DNA from: Actinomycetota bacterium
Lineage (GTDB): Bacteria > Actinomycetota > Acidimicrobiia > Acidimicrobiales > RAAP-2
Assembly (NCBI GenBank): GCA_021324355.1
Contig: JAJPJD010000040.1
Coordinates: 1 to 64,000 of the forward strand
DNA length: 64,000 bases
Reading direction: 5' to 3'
The position numbers were made by a program, and so were the translations under genes. The notes below the pieces were generated by a model. That model was not told the DNA's origin. It saw nothing but the letters and a program-made list of their open reading frames with translations, and made no database searches. This document shows, piece by piece, positions 46,606 through 54,892 of this stretch; the first letter of the stretch is position 1; every line of letters starts with the position of its first letter.

Positions 46606-46686
46606 CCTCGGTCGCCGGGGCCGACACGGGCTCGGCTAGTCGTCCGCAACTCACCGAATGGGCACCGTGGATATGCGAAGCGCACC
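46483..46686 (+). repeat. direct repeat, copy B (pairs with 43665-43867)
   Basis: Same-orientation partner of copy A; see that entry. Here the segment continues without large deletions into the intact beta-helix and Cys-rich genes, so copy B is the fuller version of the duplicated unit, running to about 48200. Confidence 0.85.
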
Positions 46687-46788
46687 TTGACCGAACCAGG
46701 TCACCAATCAGCCCGCGGGCTGGGATCCTTCTCGGAGGCTCCTCACTCGATTAGCGGACAATCCTCGATCCCCACGACCAACCCGTGG

Positions 46789-47805
46789 TCACCCGATGTC
46801 GTTGTTGTGCACCGAAGGATCCGTCGCCAACGAAAGGTCGATGGGAACGATGAACATCGATGCCGTGTCGACAGCTGGCGTGTAGCCGATACCCGAGATC
46901 GAATTGTTGTGGATGCTGTCGCCGTCGCCGATATCGGTGATCCCGGCCTGATAGCCCTGACAGCTGCTGGAGCAGCCATTCCCGCTCACATTGGTCTGCT
47001 CGTCATTGGTGATGACGTTGTTGTGGACATTTTCACCAGTCATCACGGCAGTCTGCGCGGTGCAAGTGTCATTCCAGTTCTCGACCGCGATACCGATGTC
47101 GTTGTTTCGCAGCACGTTGTTATGAATGGAGATCCCCGGGGTGAGCTGATAGCCGAAGCACCCGCCGAACACCAGGATCCCCGTCGATTGGGTCTGACCG
47201 TCTCCGGTGTACGAGTTGCCAGACACCGTGTTGTTCGCGATGTCCGCGGTGGCGCCGTTGGCAACTTGGATCCCGTTTGCCGCAATGAAGTCAACCGGAC
47301 CGAGGCCGGTCACCGTGTTGCCATGGATCACCGCTGACCCGCCATTGACCGTGATCCCACCCTTTTGGTACTGGCTCACGGTGTTGTTCATGATATTTCC
47401 GGAGCTCGGTGCTCCGAAGGCCCAATAGATCCCGACACCCTGCTGGAGGCCGTTGAACGGAACCTCCCCGATGTTGTGGATCGATGAGTTCATGACGTTC
47501 ACCGAGCCACCGTTGTTCACGACGCCGAACTCATTGGCCCCGAAGATGTCCGCGTGCATGACCTGCCCATGCGATCCCGGTCCGAAATACACGCCGACGT
47601 TGCAGCCGGTGGCATCGACGACCCCGCTGACCGTCCCCGGGTTCACCAAGGCCGCCGTCAAGTCCACACCGCCGCGAACGAACCCCGTTGCGGTGCAGGA
47701 CGCGGCTGCCGCTACGGAGCTCGAAAGCGACACCGCCGCAATGAACCCCACGACGAGCACACATGCCGAGATCACTCGCCTGATCCCATGCGTCGTAGTG
47801 CGCAT
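46789..47805 (-). CDS. secreted right-handed parallel beta-helix repeat protein
   Basis: A 338-residue exported protein. The signal peptide is MRTTTHGIRRVISACVLVVG followed by a hydrophobic stretch ending AAAASC. The rest is a ladder of Asn/Gly-rich coils such as NIMNNTVSQYQKGG, AVIHGNTVTGLG, ADIANNTVSGNS and ISIHNNVLRNNDIG, the NosD/pectate-lyase-like beta-helix. Cys pairs (CTATG, CFGYQ, CSSSC) may form disulfides outside the cell. GGAGG lies upstream of ATG 47805. Polysaccharide binding or cleavage is likely but unproven. An eroded copy lies at 43882. Confidence 0.82.
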   Translation of the reverse strand: MRTTTHGIRRVISACVLVVGFIAAVSLSSSVAAAASCTATGFVRGGVDLTAALVNPGTVSGVVDATGCNVGVYFGPGSHGQVMHADIFGANEFGVVNNGGSVNVMNSSIHNIGEVPFNGLQQGVGIYWAFGAPSSGNIMNNTVSQYQKGGITVNGGSAVIHGNTVTGLGPVDFIAANGIQVANGATADIANNTVSGNSYTGDGQTQSTGILVFGGCFGYQLTPGISIHNNVLRNNDIGIAVENWNDTCTAQTAVMTGENVHNNVITNDEQTNVSGNGCSSSCQGYQAGITDIGDGDSIHNNSISGIGYTPAVDTASMFIVPIDLSLATDPSVHNNDIG

Positions 47806-47934
47806 TTGATGCCCCCCTCCGCAGAGAACCCGCGCAATCAGAGCAGAGCAACTCGCGCAACGCAAGCGCCATTGTTGCTAACGGCTGGAGCCAGCTGCAG
47901 CCTGTGGTTCCCGCCAGGCGCCGCCCGTCGGCCG

Positions 47935-48159
47935 CTAGATAATTCCAGCTCGCGTGGCCTCGATGCGCATCTCATTGATGCACCGTTGGCAGAGCTGATC
48001 GGGCCCGCACGTCCACTCCGATCGCTCATCGCACAGGGGACGAAAAGCTTCGCAGCGGGCACATACTGAGACGAGAGGCCACACGTAACGCCCGGGTCTC
48101 TGCTTTGGGCCACACACGATGCAGGGGCGGACCTTATGACGCATCCGAACCCCCACCAT
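47935..48159 (-). CDS. small Cys-rich (zinc-ribbon-like) protein
   Basis: The reverse strand encodes MVGVRMRHKVRPCIVCGPKQ and, over 74 residues, CxxC pairs at ~13-16, 33-36 and 57-60 plus Cys 43 and 51, a pattern fit for two zinc sites. The tracked ORF starts further upstream (48261). The Shine-Dalgarno is weak, and start at 48159 is chosen because the duplicate copy preserves the same ATG context. It lies 129 nt upstream of the beta-helix gene on the same strand. Function unknown. Confidence 0.5.
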   Translation of the reverse strand: MVGVRMRHKVRPCIVCGPKQRPGRYVWPLVSVCARCEAFRPLCDERSEWTCGPDQLCQRCINEMRIEATRAGII

Positions 48160-48409
48160 GTGGTCACCATAGCGCCGAGATACCCGGCTAGCCGGGGGAC
48201 CCGAAACACCGAGAGATCTCGACCTTCCCTTCGGTGCGATCCGGCCCCTATGGTGCCTCACTCCATCGAGAACCGAGCGGCGCCACCGCGAAGCTCACGA
48301 TCGGTGAGGACTCTCGGAGCAATGGTCGTCGGCCGTCCCTTCAACCACGGAGGACCTCGACGGATGTGACCCTTGTTCGCGGTCAGCATCGGCGGTACGT
48401 TCGCCGGGC

Positions 48410-49393
48410 GTGCGGCGCGTCATTTCGTACCTGTCGCTGACCGTGCTGATCCTGGGTACAGGGTTCGGGATCGGTCTGGGACTCGCCGAAGCGCCCGCTG
48501 GTCAGGGACACAAGGTAACGACGGGCGAAGCAACGTCGACCACAGCACCTCCGGGCTCCACCTCCCCTCGAACGTCTTCTTCCTCACTTCCACTTCCTCA
48601 GCTTCAACAGATTGCCTTCTTCAACCGGACATCGGGCTACGGGCTGTTCACCACTGAGTCGAGCCTTGGTGCATGTGCTCTCTTGGTTGGCCCAAGTAGC
48701 GACGGTGGTGCGCACTTCGGACCTCTCACACGGGTCACCACGTGCGACACGCACTTGTGGGGCGATCAGCTCGCGTTCAATGACCATGGTGACGGGTATG
48801 TCTTCAACCCTGATCTGTTCATCACCTACGACGGAGGAAGGCACTGGGCCTACGTTCCTCAAGCTGGCATCGTGCTCTCGGTCGAGACCCTCGGCTACTC
48901 GGTCTGGATGCTCGAGGCTGACTGTGCGCCGGCGAATCCGCAGTACTGCACGCTCAACTTGCAGACCTCGGCCGATGGTGGAGTGTCGTGGTCGGAGTCA
49001 CCGAGCCAGCCTCACCTCGACTCTGTCTCCTTTGTCCCGGCGGCTGGAGGCTTGCTCGGTCAGACCTGGCTCGTTCGCACGAGCCAGTCATCGGCTTATG
49101 TCCTGTCGAACCCAGTTCAAAACCCCTTCGGAGCTCCGGACCAGGCCGCCCTCGCCTTCACCGACAACGGAGGGGAATCCTGGACGACCAGTGAAGTTCC
49201 TTGCGGTTTCGACGCGCAGTCCGTGGAGATGTCCGCAGCGCCGGATGGCTCGCTCCTGGCGTTGTGCGCCGGAGAACCCGGCGCCGGTAACCAGGTGAAG
49301 ACGGTTCTGCGTTCCTCTGACCACGGTCAGACCTGGACCACGATGGTCCCTTATAAGACCTTGGTAGCGATCGACGATGGTTACATCGGATAG
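48410..49393 (+). CDS. BNR/Ycf48-like repeat exported protein, interrupted by in-frame TAG
   Basis: The protein begins with a GTG and an uncleaved or cleaved signal segment VISYLSLTVLILGTGFGIGL, then a Ser/Thr/Pro-rich linker. After that come Asp-box repeats typical of BNR/sialidase propellers: TYDGGRHWAYV, TSADGGVSWSES, TDNGGESWTT, SSDHGQTWTT. The frame stops at TAG 49391-49393, but the same frame goes on with another Asp-box blade to a TGA at 49625 (405 codons in total). So 327 residues are made if TAG is respected. Function unknown. Confidence 0.7.
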   Translation: MRRVISYLSLTVLILGTGFGIGLGLAEAPAGQGHKVTTGEATSTTAPPGSTSPRTSSSSLPLPQLQQIAFFNRTSGYGLFTTESSLGACALLVGPSSDGGAHFGPLTRVTTCDTHLWGDQLAFNDHGDGYVFNPDLFITYDGGRHWAYVPQAGIVLSVETLGYSVWMLEADCAPANPQYCTLNLQTSADGGVSWSESPSQPHLDSVSFVPAAGGLLGQTWLVRTSQSSAYVLSNPVQNPFGAPDQAALAFTDNGGESWTTSEVPCGFDAQSVEMSAAPDGSLLALCAGEPGAGNQVKTVLRSSDHGQTWTTMVPYKTLVAIDDGYIG

Positions 49394-49627
49394 TTCGATG
49401 CTGTCTCCCCGACGACCGCCTTCGCCATCGGCGACAGGAGCCCGCTGCTCGTCACCCGCGACAGCGGAAGGACCTGGCAACCCGTAGACATCGCGGGGGA
49501 TACGGCCGGAGGACCAGGCCAGGTGATCTTTTTCAACGCTTCTGTGGGCATCGTGCTGGGTGATAACACCCTGTGGAGCACGAGCGATGGTGGGGCGAGC
49601 TGGTCCCGCGTGATACCCACACCATGA
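49394..49627 (+). pseudogene. severed C-terminal part of the BNR-repeat gene
   Basis: Directly after the TAG the same frame reads FDAVSPTTAFAIGDRSPLLV, RDSGRTWQPV and SDGGASWSRVIP before TGA. These are two more Asp-box repeats of the protein at 48410, so the TAG is most simply a nonsense mutation (or a sequencing error or read-through codon). No start codon with a ribosome site is seen for this part. Confidence 0.75.
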
Positions 49628-50035
49628 CCCACACAGGTGTGACGCCGTGAGCCCGTTGCTTCAGCGGCTGGGACGCCGAGGGGGGAAACCCAACCCAAAG
49701 GGCCTGCGGACTCGGAACGTCGCATTAGTAGGCCACCGTTCCAACGAGCGTCGAGGTGGCGTCAGGCCGCTGAATGATTCGGGGCCACAGACGGTCATAG
49801 AACTCCCGAAAGCCAAATTGACCCTGTCCAACCGTTCCAATCAGGTCCAACGGACCGCCGCGACCCCTCGCGTCGACGATGTATCCCGTAGCTGCCGCTA
49901 GCGCCACGGGTCGGCGAACCCCCAGGGCCAAGACGGCGCGGACCCGAACTCTTAGGCTCCTCTCCCCGGCTCGCGCGGGGCACCATGGTGGACGAGTCCG
50001 TTGAACTGGGTTGCCAAGCCTCGAGCCTGACTCGG
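49628..50035. other. intergenic region without a supported gene
   Basis: About 400 nt between the BNR gene and the tRNA. The 68-codon minus ORF 49725-49931 uses TTG, has no Shine-Dalgarno and no domain I know; the other ORFs are shadows of each other. Low-complexity or repeat structure was not seen. It could hold a remnant left at the edge of the lower-GC patch. Confidence 0.4.
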
Positions 50036-50108
50036 AGCCTGGGCGGGGAATCGAACCCCGGACCTGCGCATTACGAGTGCGCTGCTCTGCCGGCTGAGCT
50101 ACCCAGGC
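50036..50108 (-). tRNA. tRNA-Thr (anticodon CGT)
   Basis: Reverse strand folds as a cloverleaf: acceptor GCCTGGG/CCCAGGC, D stem GCTC/GAGC, anticodon stem GCGCA/TGCGC around loop CTCGTAA, and a T arm containing GGTTCGATTCC. The anticodon CGT reads ACG (Thr). The discriminator base is T; CCA is not encoded. It lies 37 nt downstream of holB on the same strand and borders the lower-GC patch. Confidence 0.93.
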
Positions 50109-50145
50109 CGATCGCCGGCGTGGACGCCGGACCGAACGCCGTATC

Positions 50146-51246
50146 CTACGCCCCTCGCTGCGCCAACCGAGTGAGCCGCAGCAGCAGCGACTCGAGCAGA
50201 AGCGGTTCGTTGGGGTTGCGCTCGAGGGATGCGGCTGCCTGGGTGATCATCTGGGCGGCCCGGGTGCAGCGCTCGATCTCCTCGCCGTCCCGCCCGGCGG
50301 CCAGTACGCCGGCCATCCGGTCCCGATAGGCCCGGGCAAGCACGCCGAGACCGGCCCGCAGTTCGTCGGTTCGCCACCGCCGCTCCTCGCGGTGGTGACG
50401 TTCCAGGATCTCGCGCCGACCGGGGATGGCCCGCTCGCCCAGACTCTCGGCCTGCGCACCCAGCGCGGCAAGCTCCCGAGCGTGCTCGTTGCGCAACGGC
50501 GCCACGGCGGCGTCGGAGGCCGCGAGCAGCTCGGACGCCAACGAAGCCGCCACCGCACCGTCGCCGGTGAGCCGGGCCGGCACCGACCGCCACAGTTCGT
50601 GGCGAACCACGAACCCTTCGTCCTCGGCCAGAAGCCGCGCTCGCTCCAAGTCGCCACCGCTCCCGTCGGCCAACACTCGGGCCCGCTCGGGCTCCACGCC
50701 CCTCGCCACCAGCCACGCCTCGACGGCAGCCGGAGCGATGGGCGGAAAGCGGATCTCGACGCAGCGACTGGCGACGGTGCCCAACTCCGGCGGCAGCTCC
50801 TCGCAGAGCAAGACGAACACCGTTGCTGGTGGCGGCTCCTCGACCGTCTTGAGGAGTGCCGGAGCCGAGCGGATGGCCAGGTGCACGTCGTTGACCACCA
50901 CCACTTGGCGTTGGGCCACCAGCGGGCGGCGCTGGGCCAGCAACACCAGTCGCCGGGCGTCGTCAACCCCGAGGGCGGCACCGGTCCGATCGACGATGAC
51001 CAAGTCCGGGTGGGTGCCGGCCAGCGCCTGCCGGCAGGTGTCGCAGCGCCCGCACCCGCCCGCCGGGCACAGCAACGCGGCAGCGAAGGCCCGAGCCGCC
51101 GGTTGCACCCCTGACCCGGCGGTGCCGAGGAAGAGGTAGGCATGCACCGGCGTGGGTGCTGCCGCCCGCAGGGCGGCGACCGCCTGGGGCTGTCCGACCA
51201 CCGCTGCGAACAGGGAGGACGCCGGGAGACCGTCGGTGTCGGTCAT
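50146..51246 (-). CDS. holB: DNA polymerase III subunit delta'
   Basis: Clamp-loader subunit of 366 residues. AYLFLGTAGSGVQPAARAFA is the P-loop position, with Val where an ATP-binding subunit has Lys-Thr, as expected for the non-hydrolysing delta'. A Cys-4 zinc module CPAGGCGRCDTC follows, then VVVVNDVHLAIRSAPALLKTVEEPPPATVFVLL as sensor core and SRCVEIRF. The order topA-tmk-holB recurs in actinobacteria. It overlaps tmk by 4 nt. Confidence 0.92.
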   Translation of the reverse strand: MTDTDGLPASSLFAAVVGQPQAVAALRAAAPTPVHAYLFLGTAGSGVQPAARAFAAALLCPAGGCGRCDTCRQALAGTHPDLVIVDRTGAALGVDDARRLVLLAQRRPLVAQRQVVVVNDVHLAIRSAPALLKTVEEPPPATVFVLLCEELPPELGTVASRCVEIRFPPIAPAAVEAWLVARGVEPERARVLADGSGGDLERARLLAEDEGFVVRHELWRSVPARLTGDGAVAASLASELLAASDAAVAPLRNEHARELAALGAQAESLGERAIPGRREILERHHREERRWRTDELRAGLGVLARAYRDRMAGVLAAGRDGEEIERCTRAAQMITQAAASLERNPNEPLLLESLLLRLTRLAQRGA

Positions 51247-51860
51247 CCCGGCCGACCCAGTCGCCCGACCACCGCGGCATGGACCGCGTCGGCCACCGTC
51301 TCAACGTCTGCCGTCCCGTCGACGACGACCCAGCGGTCGGGGTCCGACCGGACCAGCTCCTGGTAGCCGGCCGCAACCCGGGCGTGGAAGTCGTCGTCGT
51401 CGCGCTCCAACCGGTCGCGCCAGGACCCCGCGGTGCGCGCCCGGGCGAGCTCCAGGGGGACCTCGAGGAGGACCGAGAGGTCGGCCGCAACGCCGGCGGT
51501 GGCGAACTCGAGCACCCCGTGGAGCGACGGCGCCCCCAGTCCCCGGCCGAAGCCCTGGTAGGCGAGGGTGGACCCGCAGTAGCGGTCGGTCACCACCCAG
51601 CGGCCGGCGGCCAGGGCTGGCTCGATCACCTCGTGCACGTGCTGGGCCCGGTCGGCCGCCATCAGGAGGGCCTCGGCCCGAGCCGACGGCCGGTGCTCCG
51701 GGTCGAGCAGCAGGGCCCGGATGGCCACGCCTAGCTCGGTGCCGCCCGGCTCGTAGGTGAGCAGCGCGCCGAGCCGCTGCGCCAGGATCGTGGCCTGGGT
51801 GGACTTGCCGCTGCCGTCGATGCCCTCCAGGGCCACAAGGCGGCCGGCCGGCCCGCTCAC
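51243..51860 (-). CDS. tmk: thymidylate kinase
   Basis: Phosphorylates dTMP to dTDP. The 205-residue protein has the P-loop VALEGIDGSGKSTQATILA, YEPGGTELG, LLMAADRAQHV, VVTDRYCGSTLAYQG with the DRY motif, and a lid region TAGSWRDRLERDD. The start is the GTG at 51860 (VSGPAGRLVALEG), 13 nt after the topA stop; the tracked start at 51932 lies within topA. It feeds dTTP synthesis next to replication genes. Confidence 0.94.
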   Translation of the reverse strand: MSGPAGRLVALEGIDGSGKSTQATILAQRLGALLTYEPGGTELGVAIRALLLDPEHRPSARAEALLMAADRAQHVHEVIEPALAAGRWVVTDRYCGSTLAYQGFGRGLGAPSLHGVLEFATAGVAADLSVLLEVPLELARARTAGSWRDRLERDDDDFHARVAAGYQELVRSDPDRWVVVDGTADVETVADAVHAAVVGRLGRPG

Positions 51861-51873
51861 TGGTCCACGGACC

Positions 51874-54726
51874 TCAGCCGGAGCCGGTTCCAGAGGGCGG
51901 GCGATCGGGCCGAGTCCTCCGCCCTGTGGCACTGGCCTTTTTGGCTGTTGCCTTCGTCGTCCCCTTGGCCCCGGCCGCCTTGGTGGCCCGGGTCGCCTTG
52001 GTTGCCTTGGTGGCCCGGGTCGCCCGCGGCGCCCGGGGACCAGCCGCCCGGCGCTCGGCCAGCAGCTCGACCGCCCGCTCGAGGGTGATCGACTCCACGT
52101 TGTCGCCGCGCCGCAGCGACGCGTTCACCGTGCCGTCGGTCACATACGGCCCGAACCGGCCGTCACGCACCACGACCGGCCGCTCGGTGTCGGGGTCCGT
52201 GCCGAGCTCCCGCAGCGGGCCGGCCGTCGTCCGGCCGCGGCGGGTCTTGGGCTGGGCAAACAGGGCCCGGGCCTCGTCCAGCTCGATGGTCAGCAGCTGG
52301 TCCTCGGTGGCCAGGCTGCGGGTGTCGCTCCCCCGCTTGAGGTAGGGGCCGAACCGGCCGTTGTGGGCCACGATCTCCTCACCGGTGTCGGGATCGACCC
52401 CGACCACCCGGGGGATCGACAGCAGCTCGAGCGCCTGTTCGAGGGTGAGCGTCTCGGGCGACATGGAGGCGAACAGCGAGGCCGTGCGCGGCTTGGCCCC
52501 CCCTTCGGTCGCGTCGCCCAGCTGGACATAGGGCCCGAAGCGGCCGGCCTTCACCCACACCTCGAGCCCGCTGTCCGGGTCGGTGCCGAGCAACCGGTCC
52601 CCGGAGGGAGCGGCCAAGAGCTGCTCGGCTCGCTCGACGGTCAGCTCGTCGGGCGCCAGGTCGTCGGGCAACGAGACCCGGTCGCTCCCTCGCTGGAGGT
52701 AGGGGCCGTAGCGGCCGACCCGGACCACGATCGGCTCGCCGCTGGCGTCGGTGCCGATCGGGATCGAGTTGATCTCCCGGGCGTCGATCTCGCCCAGGTG
52801 GAGCGCGACCGCCGCCTTGAGGCCCAGGCGCAGGGTGTCGCCGCCGAGCTCGCCAGGCTGTCCGTCAGACCTCTGGCGGTCCGACCGATCGGTGCCATTG
52901 CGACTCGAGCGCTCCTCGGTCGAGCCGAAGTAGAAACGGGTGAGCCAGGGCAGCGCTTCCTCCCGGCCGTCGGCGATCTCGTCGAGGTCGTTCTCCATCG
53001 ACGCGGTGAACCCGTAGTCGACCAGCTCACCGAAGTGCCGTTCCAGCAACGACACCACCGCGAACGCGGTGAAGCTCGGGACCAGTGCCGAGCCCTTCTT
53101 CCACACGTAGCCGCGGTCGATGATGGTCGACAGCACGGTGGCATAGGTCGACGGCCGGCCCACCCCCAGCTCTTCCATCGCCTTCACCAACGAGGCCTCG
53201 GTGTAGCGGGCCGGCGGTTGGGTGGCGTGGGCCTCGGGTTCGAACGCCTCGGCGCGCACCTGCTGGCCCTCGGCCAAAGGAGGCAGGATCACCTCCCGCT
53301 CCGCCAGCTCGGCCTCGGGGTCGTCGTCCCCCTCCACATATGCCCGCAGGAAGCCGGGGAAGGTGATCACCCGGCCGTTGGCCGAGACCTCGGCGTCGGC
53401 CCCGGCGAAGCCCTCGACCGACGCCGGCACCGGGGCGACCAGCCGGACCTGGGCGCTGCGCCCGGTGGCGTCGTTCATCTGGGAGGCGACCGTGCGCTTC
53501 CAGATGAGCTCGTAGAGGCGAAGCTCGTCACCGCTGAGCGAGGCGGCGGCCTGGTCGGGGGTCCGGAAGGTCTCCCCGGCTGGGCGGATCGCCTCGTGGG
53601 CCTCCTGGGCGTTCTTCACCTTGCGCTCGTAGCGGCGAGGACGCTCGGGCACGTACTCGGGGCCGTAGAGGACGGCGGCCTGGGTCCGGGCGGCCGACAG
53701 AGCCTCGTCGGACAGCGTGGTCGAGTCGGTCCGCATGTAGGTGATCCAGCCCTGTTCGTACAGGCGCTGGGCCACCTGCATGGTCCGCTGGGCACTGAAA
53801 CGGAGCTTGCGGGCCGCCTCCTGCTGCAGGGTGGAGGTCATGAACGGCGGGGCTGGCGAGCGGCGGAAGGGTCGTTCGGTGACCGAGCGCACCCCAAAGC
53901 GCACCCCGGCCAGGGCCGCCGACAGCGACCGGGCCGCCGGTTCGTCCAGCACCCGGACCCGGTCGGGCTCCGCGACCTCGCCCCGCTCGTCGAAGTCCTT
54001 CCCGGTGGCCACCGGGGTCCCGCCCAGGGAGACCAGGGTGCCGGTGAATCGGGCCGGCGTCGTCGAGTCGCCCGGCTGTGTCTGCTCGGGCGCGGCGAAG
54101 GTTCCCTCGACGCTCCACCAGGCGGCCGAGCGGAACCGCATCCGGGCCCGCTCCCGTTCGACGATCATCCGGGTGGCCACGCTCTGGACCCGGCCGGCCG
54201 ACAGCCGGGGCATGATCTTCTTCCACAGGACCGGGGACACCTCGTAGCCGTAGAGGCGATCGAGGATGCGGCGCGCCTCTTGGGCATCGACCAGGCGGCG
54301 GTCGAGCTCGCGTGGGTTCTCGACCGCCCGCTGGAGCGCAGCCGGGGTGATCTCGTGGAACACCATCCGTTTCACCGGCACCTGCGGCGCCAGCACCTCG
54401 TAGAGGTGCCAGGCGATCGACTCGCCCTCCCGATCCTCGTCGGTGGCGAGGTACAGCTCGTCGGCCTGCTTCAACTGCCGCTTCAGGTTGGCCACCACCG
54501 ACCGCTTCTCGGGGGCGGTCACGTACAGCGGCTTGAACCCGTTGTCCACGTCCACGCCCAGGCGAGACCACTCCTCGCCCTTGTATGCCGCGGGGATCTC
54601 GTCGGCCCCACGGGGAAGGTCCCGAATGTGCCCGACCGAGGACTCGACCACGAAGTCCGGGCCGAGCATGCCCGCGATGGTGCGAGCCTTGGCCGGTGAC
54701 TCGACGATCACGAGTGCTCTGGGCAT
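51874..54726 (-). CDS. topA: DNA topoisomerase I
   Basis: Type IA topoisomerase of 950 residues that relaxes negative supercoils. TOPRIM shows MPRALVIVESPAKARTIAG and LATDEDREGESIAWHL; the active-site Tyr is in QGWITYMRTDSTTLS. Instead of Cys-4 zinc fingers the C terminus has about four topoisomerase C-terminal repeats (GRYGPYLQRGSDRVSLP, GRFGPYVQLGDA, GRFGPYLKRGSDTRSL, GRFGPYVTDGTVNASL), then a basic Ala-Thr-Lys tail, the actinobacterial form. ATG at 54726. Confidence 0.96.
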   Translation of the reverse strand: MPRALVIVESPAKARTIAGMLGPDFVVESSVGHIRDLPRGADEIPAAYKGEEWSRLGVDVDNGFKPLYVTAPEKRSVVANLKRQLKQADELYLATDEDREGESIAWHLYEVLAPQVPVKRMVFHEITPAALQRAVENPRELDRRLVDAQEARRILDRLYGYEVSPVLWKKIMPRLSAGRVQSVATRMIVERERARMRFRSAAWWSVEGTFAAPEQTQPGDSTTPARFTGTLVSLGGTPVATGKDFDERGEVAEPDRVRVLDEPAARSLSAALAGVRFGVRSVTERPFRRSPAPPFMTSTLQQEAARKLRFSAQRTMQVAQRLYEQGWITYMRTDSTTLSDEALSAARTQAAVLYGPEYVPERPRRYERKVKNAQEAHEAIRPAGETFRTPDQAAASLSGDELRLYELIWKRTVASQMNDATGRSAQVRLVAPVPASVEGFAGADAEVSANGRVITFPGFLRAYVEGDDDPEAELAEREVILPPLAEGQQVRAEAFEPEAHATQPPARYTEASLVKAMEELGVGRPSTYATVLSTIIDRGYVWKKGSALVPSFTAFAVVSLLERHFGELVDYGFTASMENDLDEIADGREEALPWLTRFYFGSTEERSSRNGTDRSDRQRSDGQPGELGGDTLRLGLKAAVALHLGEIDAREINSIPIGTDASGEPIVVRVGRYGPYLQRGSDRVSLPDDLAPDELTVERAEQLLAAPSGDRLLGTDPDSGLEVWVKAGRFGPYVQLGDATEGGAKPRTASLFASMSPETLTLEQALELLSIPRVVGVDPDTGEEIVAHNGRFGPYLKRGSDTRSLATEDQLLTIELDEARALFAQPKTRRGRTTAGPLRELGTDPDTERPVVVRDGRFGPYVTDGTVNASLRRGDNVESITLERAVELLAERRAAGPRAPRATRATKATKATRATKAAGAKGTTKATAKKASATGRRTRPDRPPSGTGSG

Positions 54727-54812
54727 CTCAGCTCCTGCGGGCCGGGTGCGGCCAGGGGGCCGCCGGAGGGACACGATCCCCGCCTGGAGGCGCTCCAGTC
54801 AAGAGCGCCAGC

Positions 54813-54842
54813 CCCCGACCAGGACATCGAGGCTGGTCGGGG
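54813..54842. terminator. perfect 10-bp inverted repeat downstream of hppA
   Basis: CCCCGACCAG and CTGGTCGGGG pair exactly around a 10-nt loop, 51 nt beyond the hppA stop and upstream of the topA start. A GC-rich stem without a U-run is common for actinobacterial terminators, so a terminator of hppA transcripts is likely; a regulatory site for topA is the alternative. Confidence 0.55.
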
Positions 54843-54892
54843 CCCGTTCGGACCCGGAGTCGTCGGCGAGCCGTCGCCGCCCCAGACCCCCG

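Noticed and set aside
43665-48200. A composite transposon formed by the two repeat copies
   Set aside because: No transposase, terminal inverted repeats or target-site duplication were seen; the copies carry ordinary genes and differ by deletions.
49725-49931. Minus-strand ORF of 68 codons before the tRNA
   Set aside because: TTG start, no Shine-Dalgarno and no recognisable domain; could be a remnant but cannot be supported.
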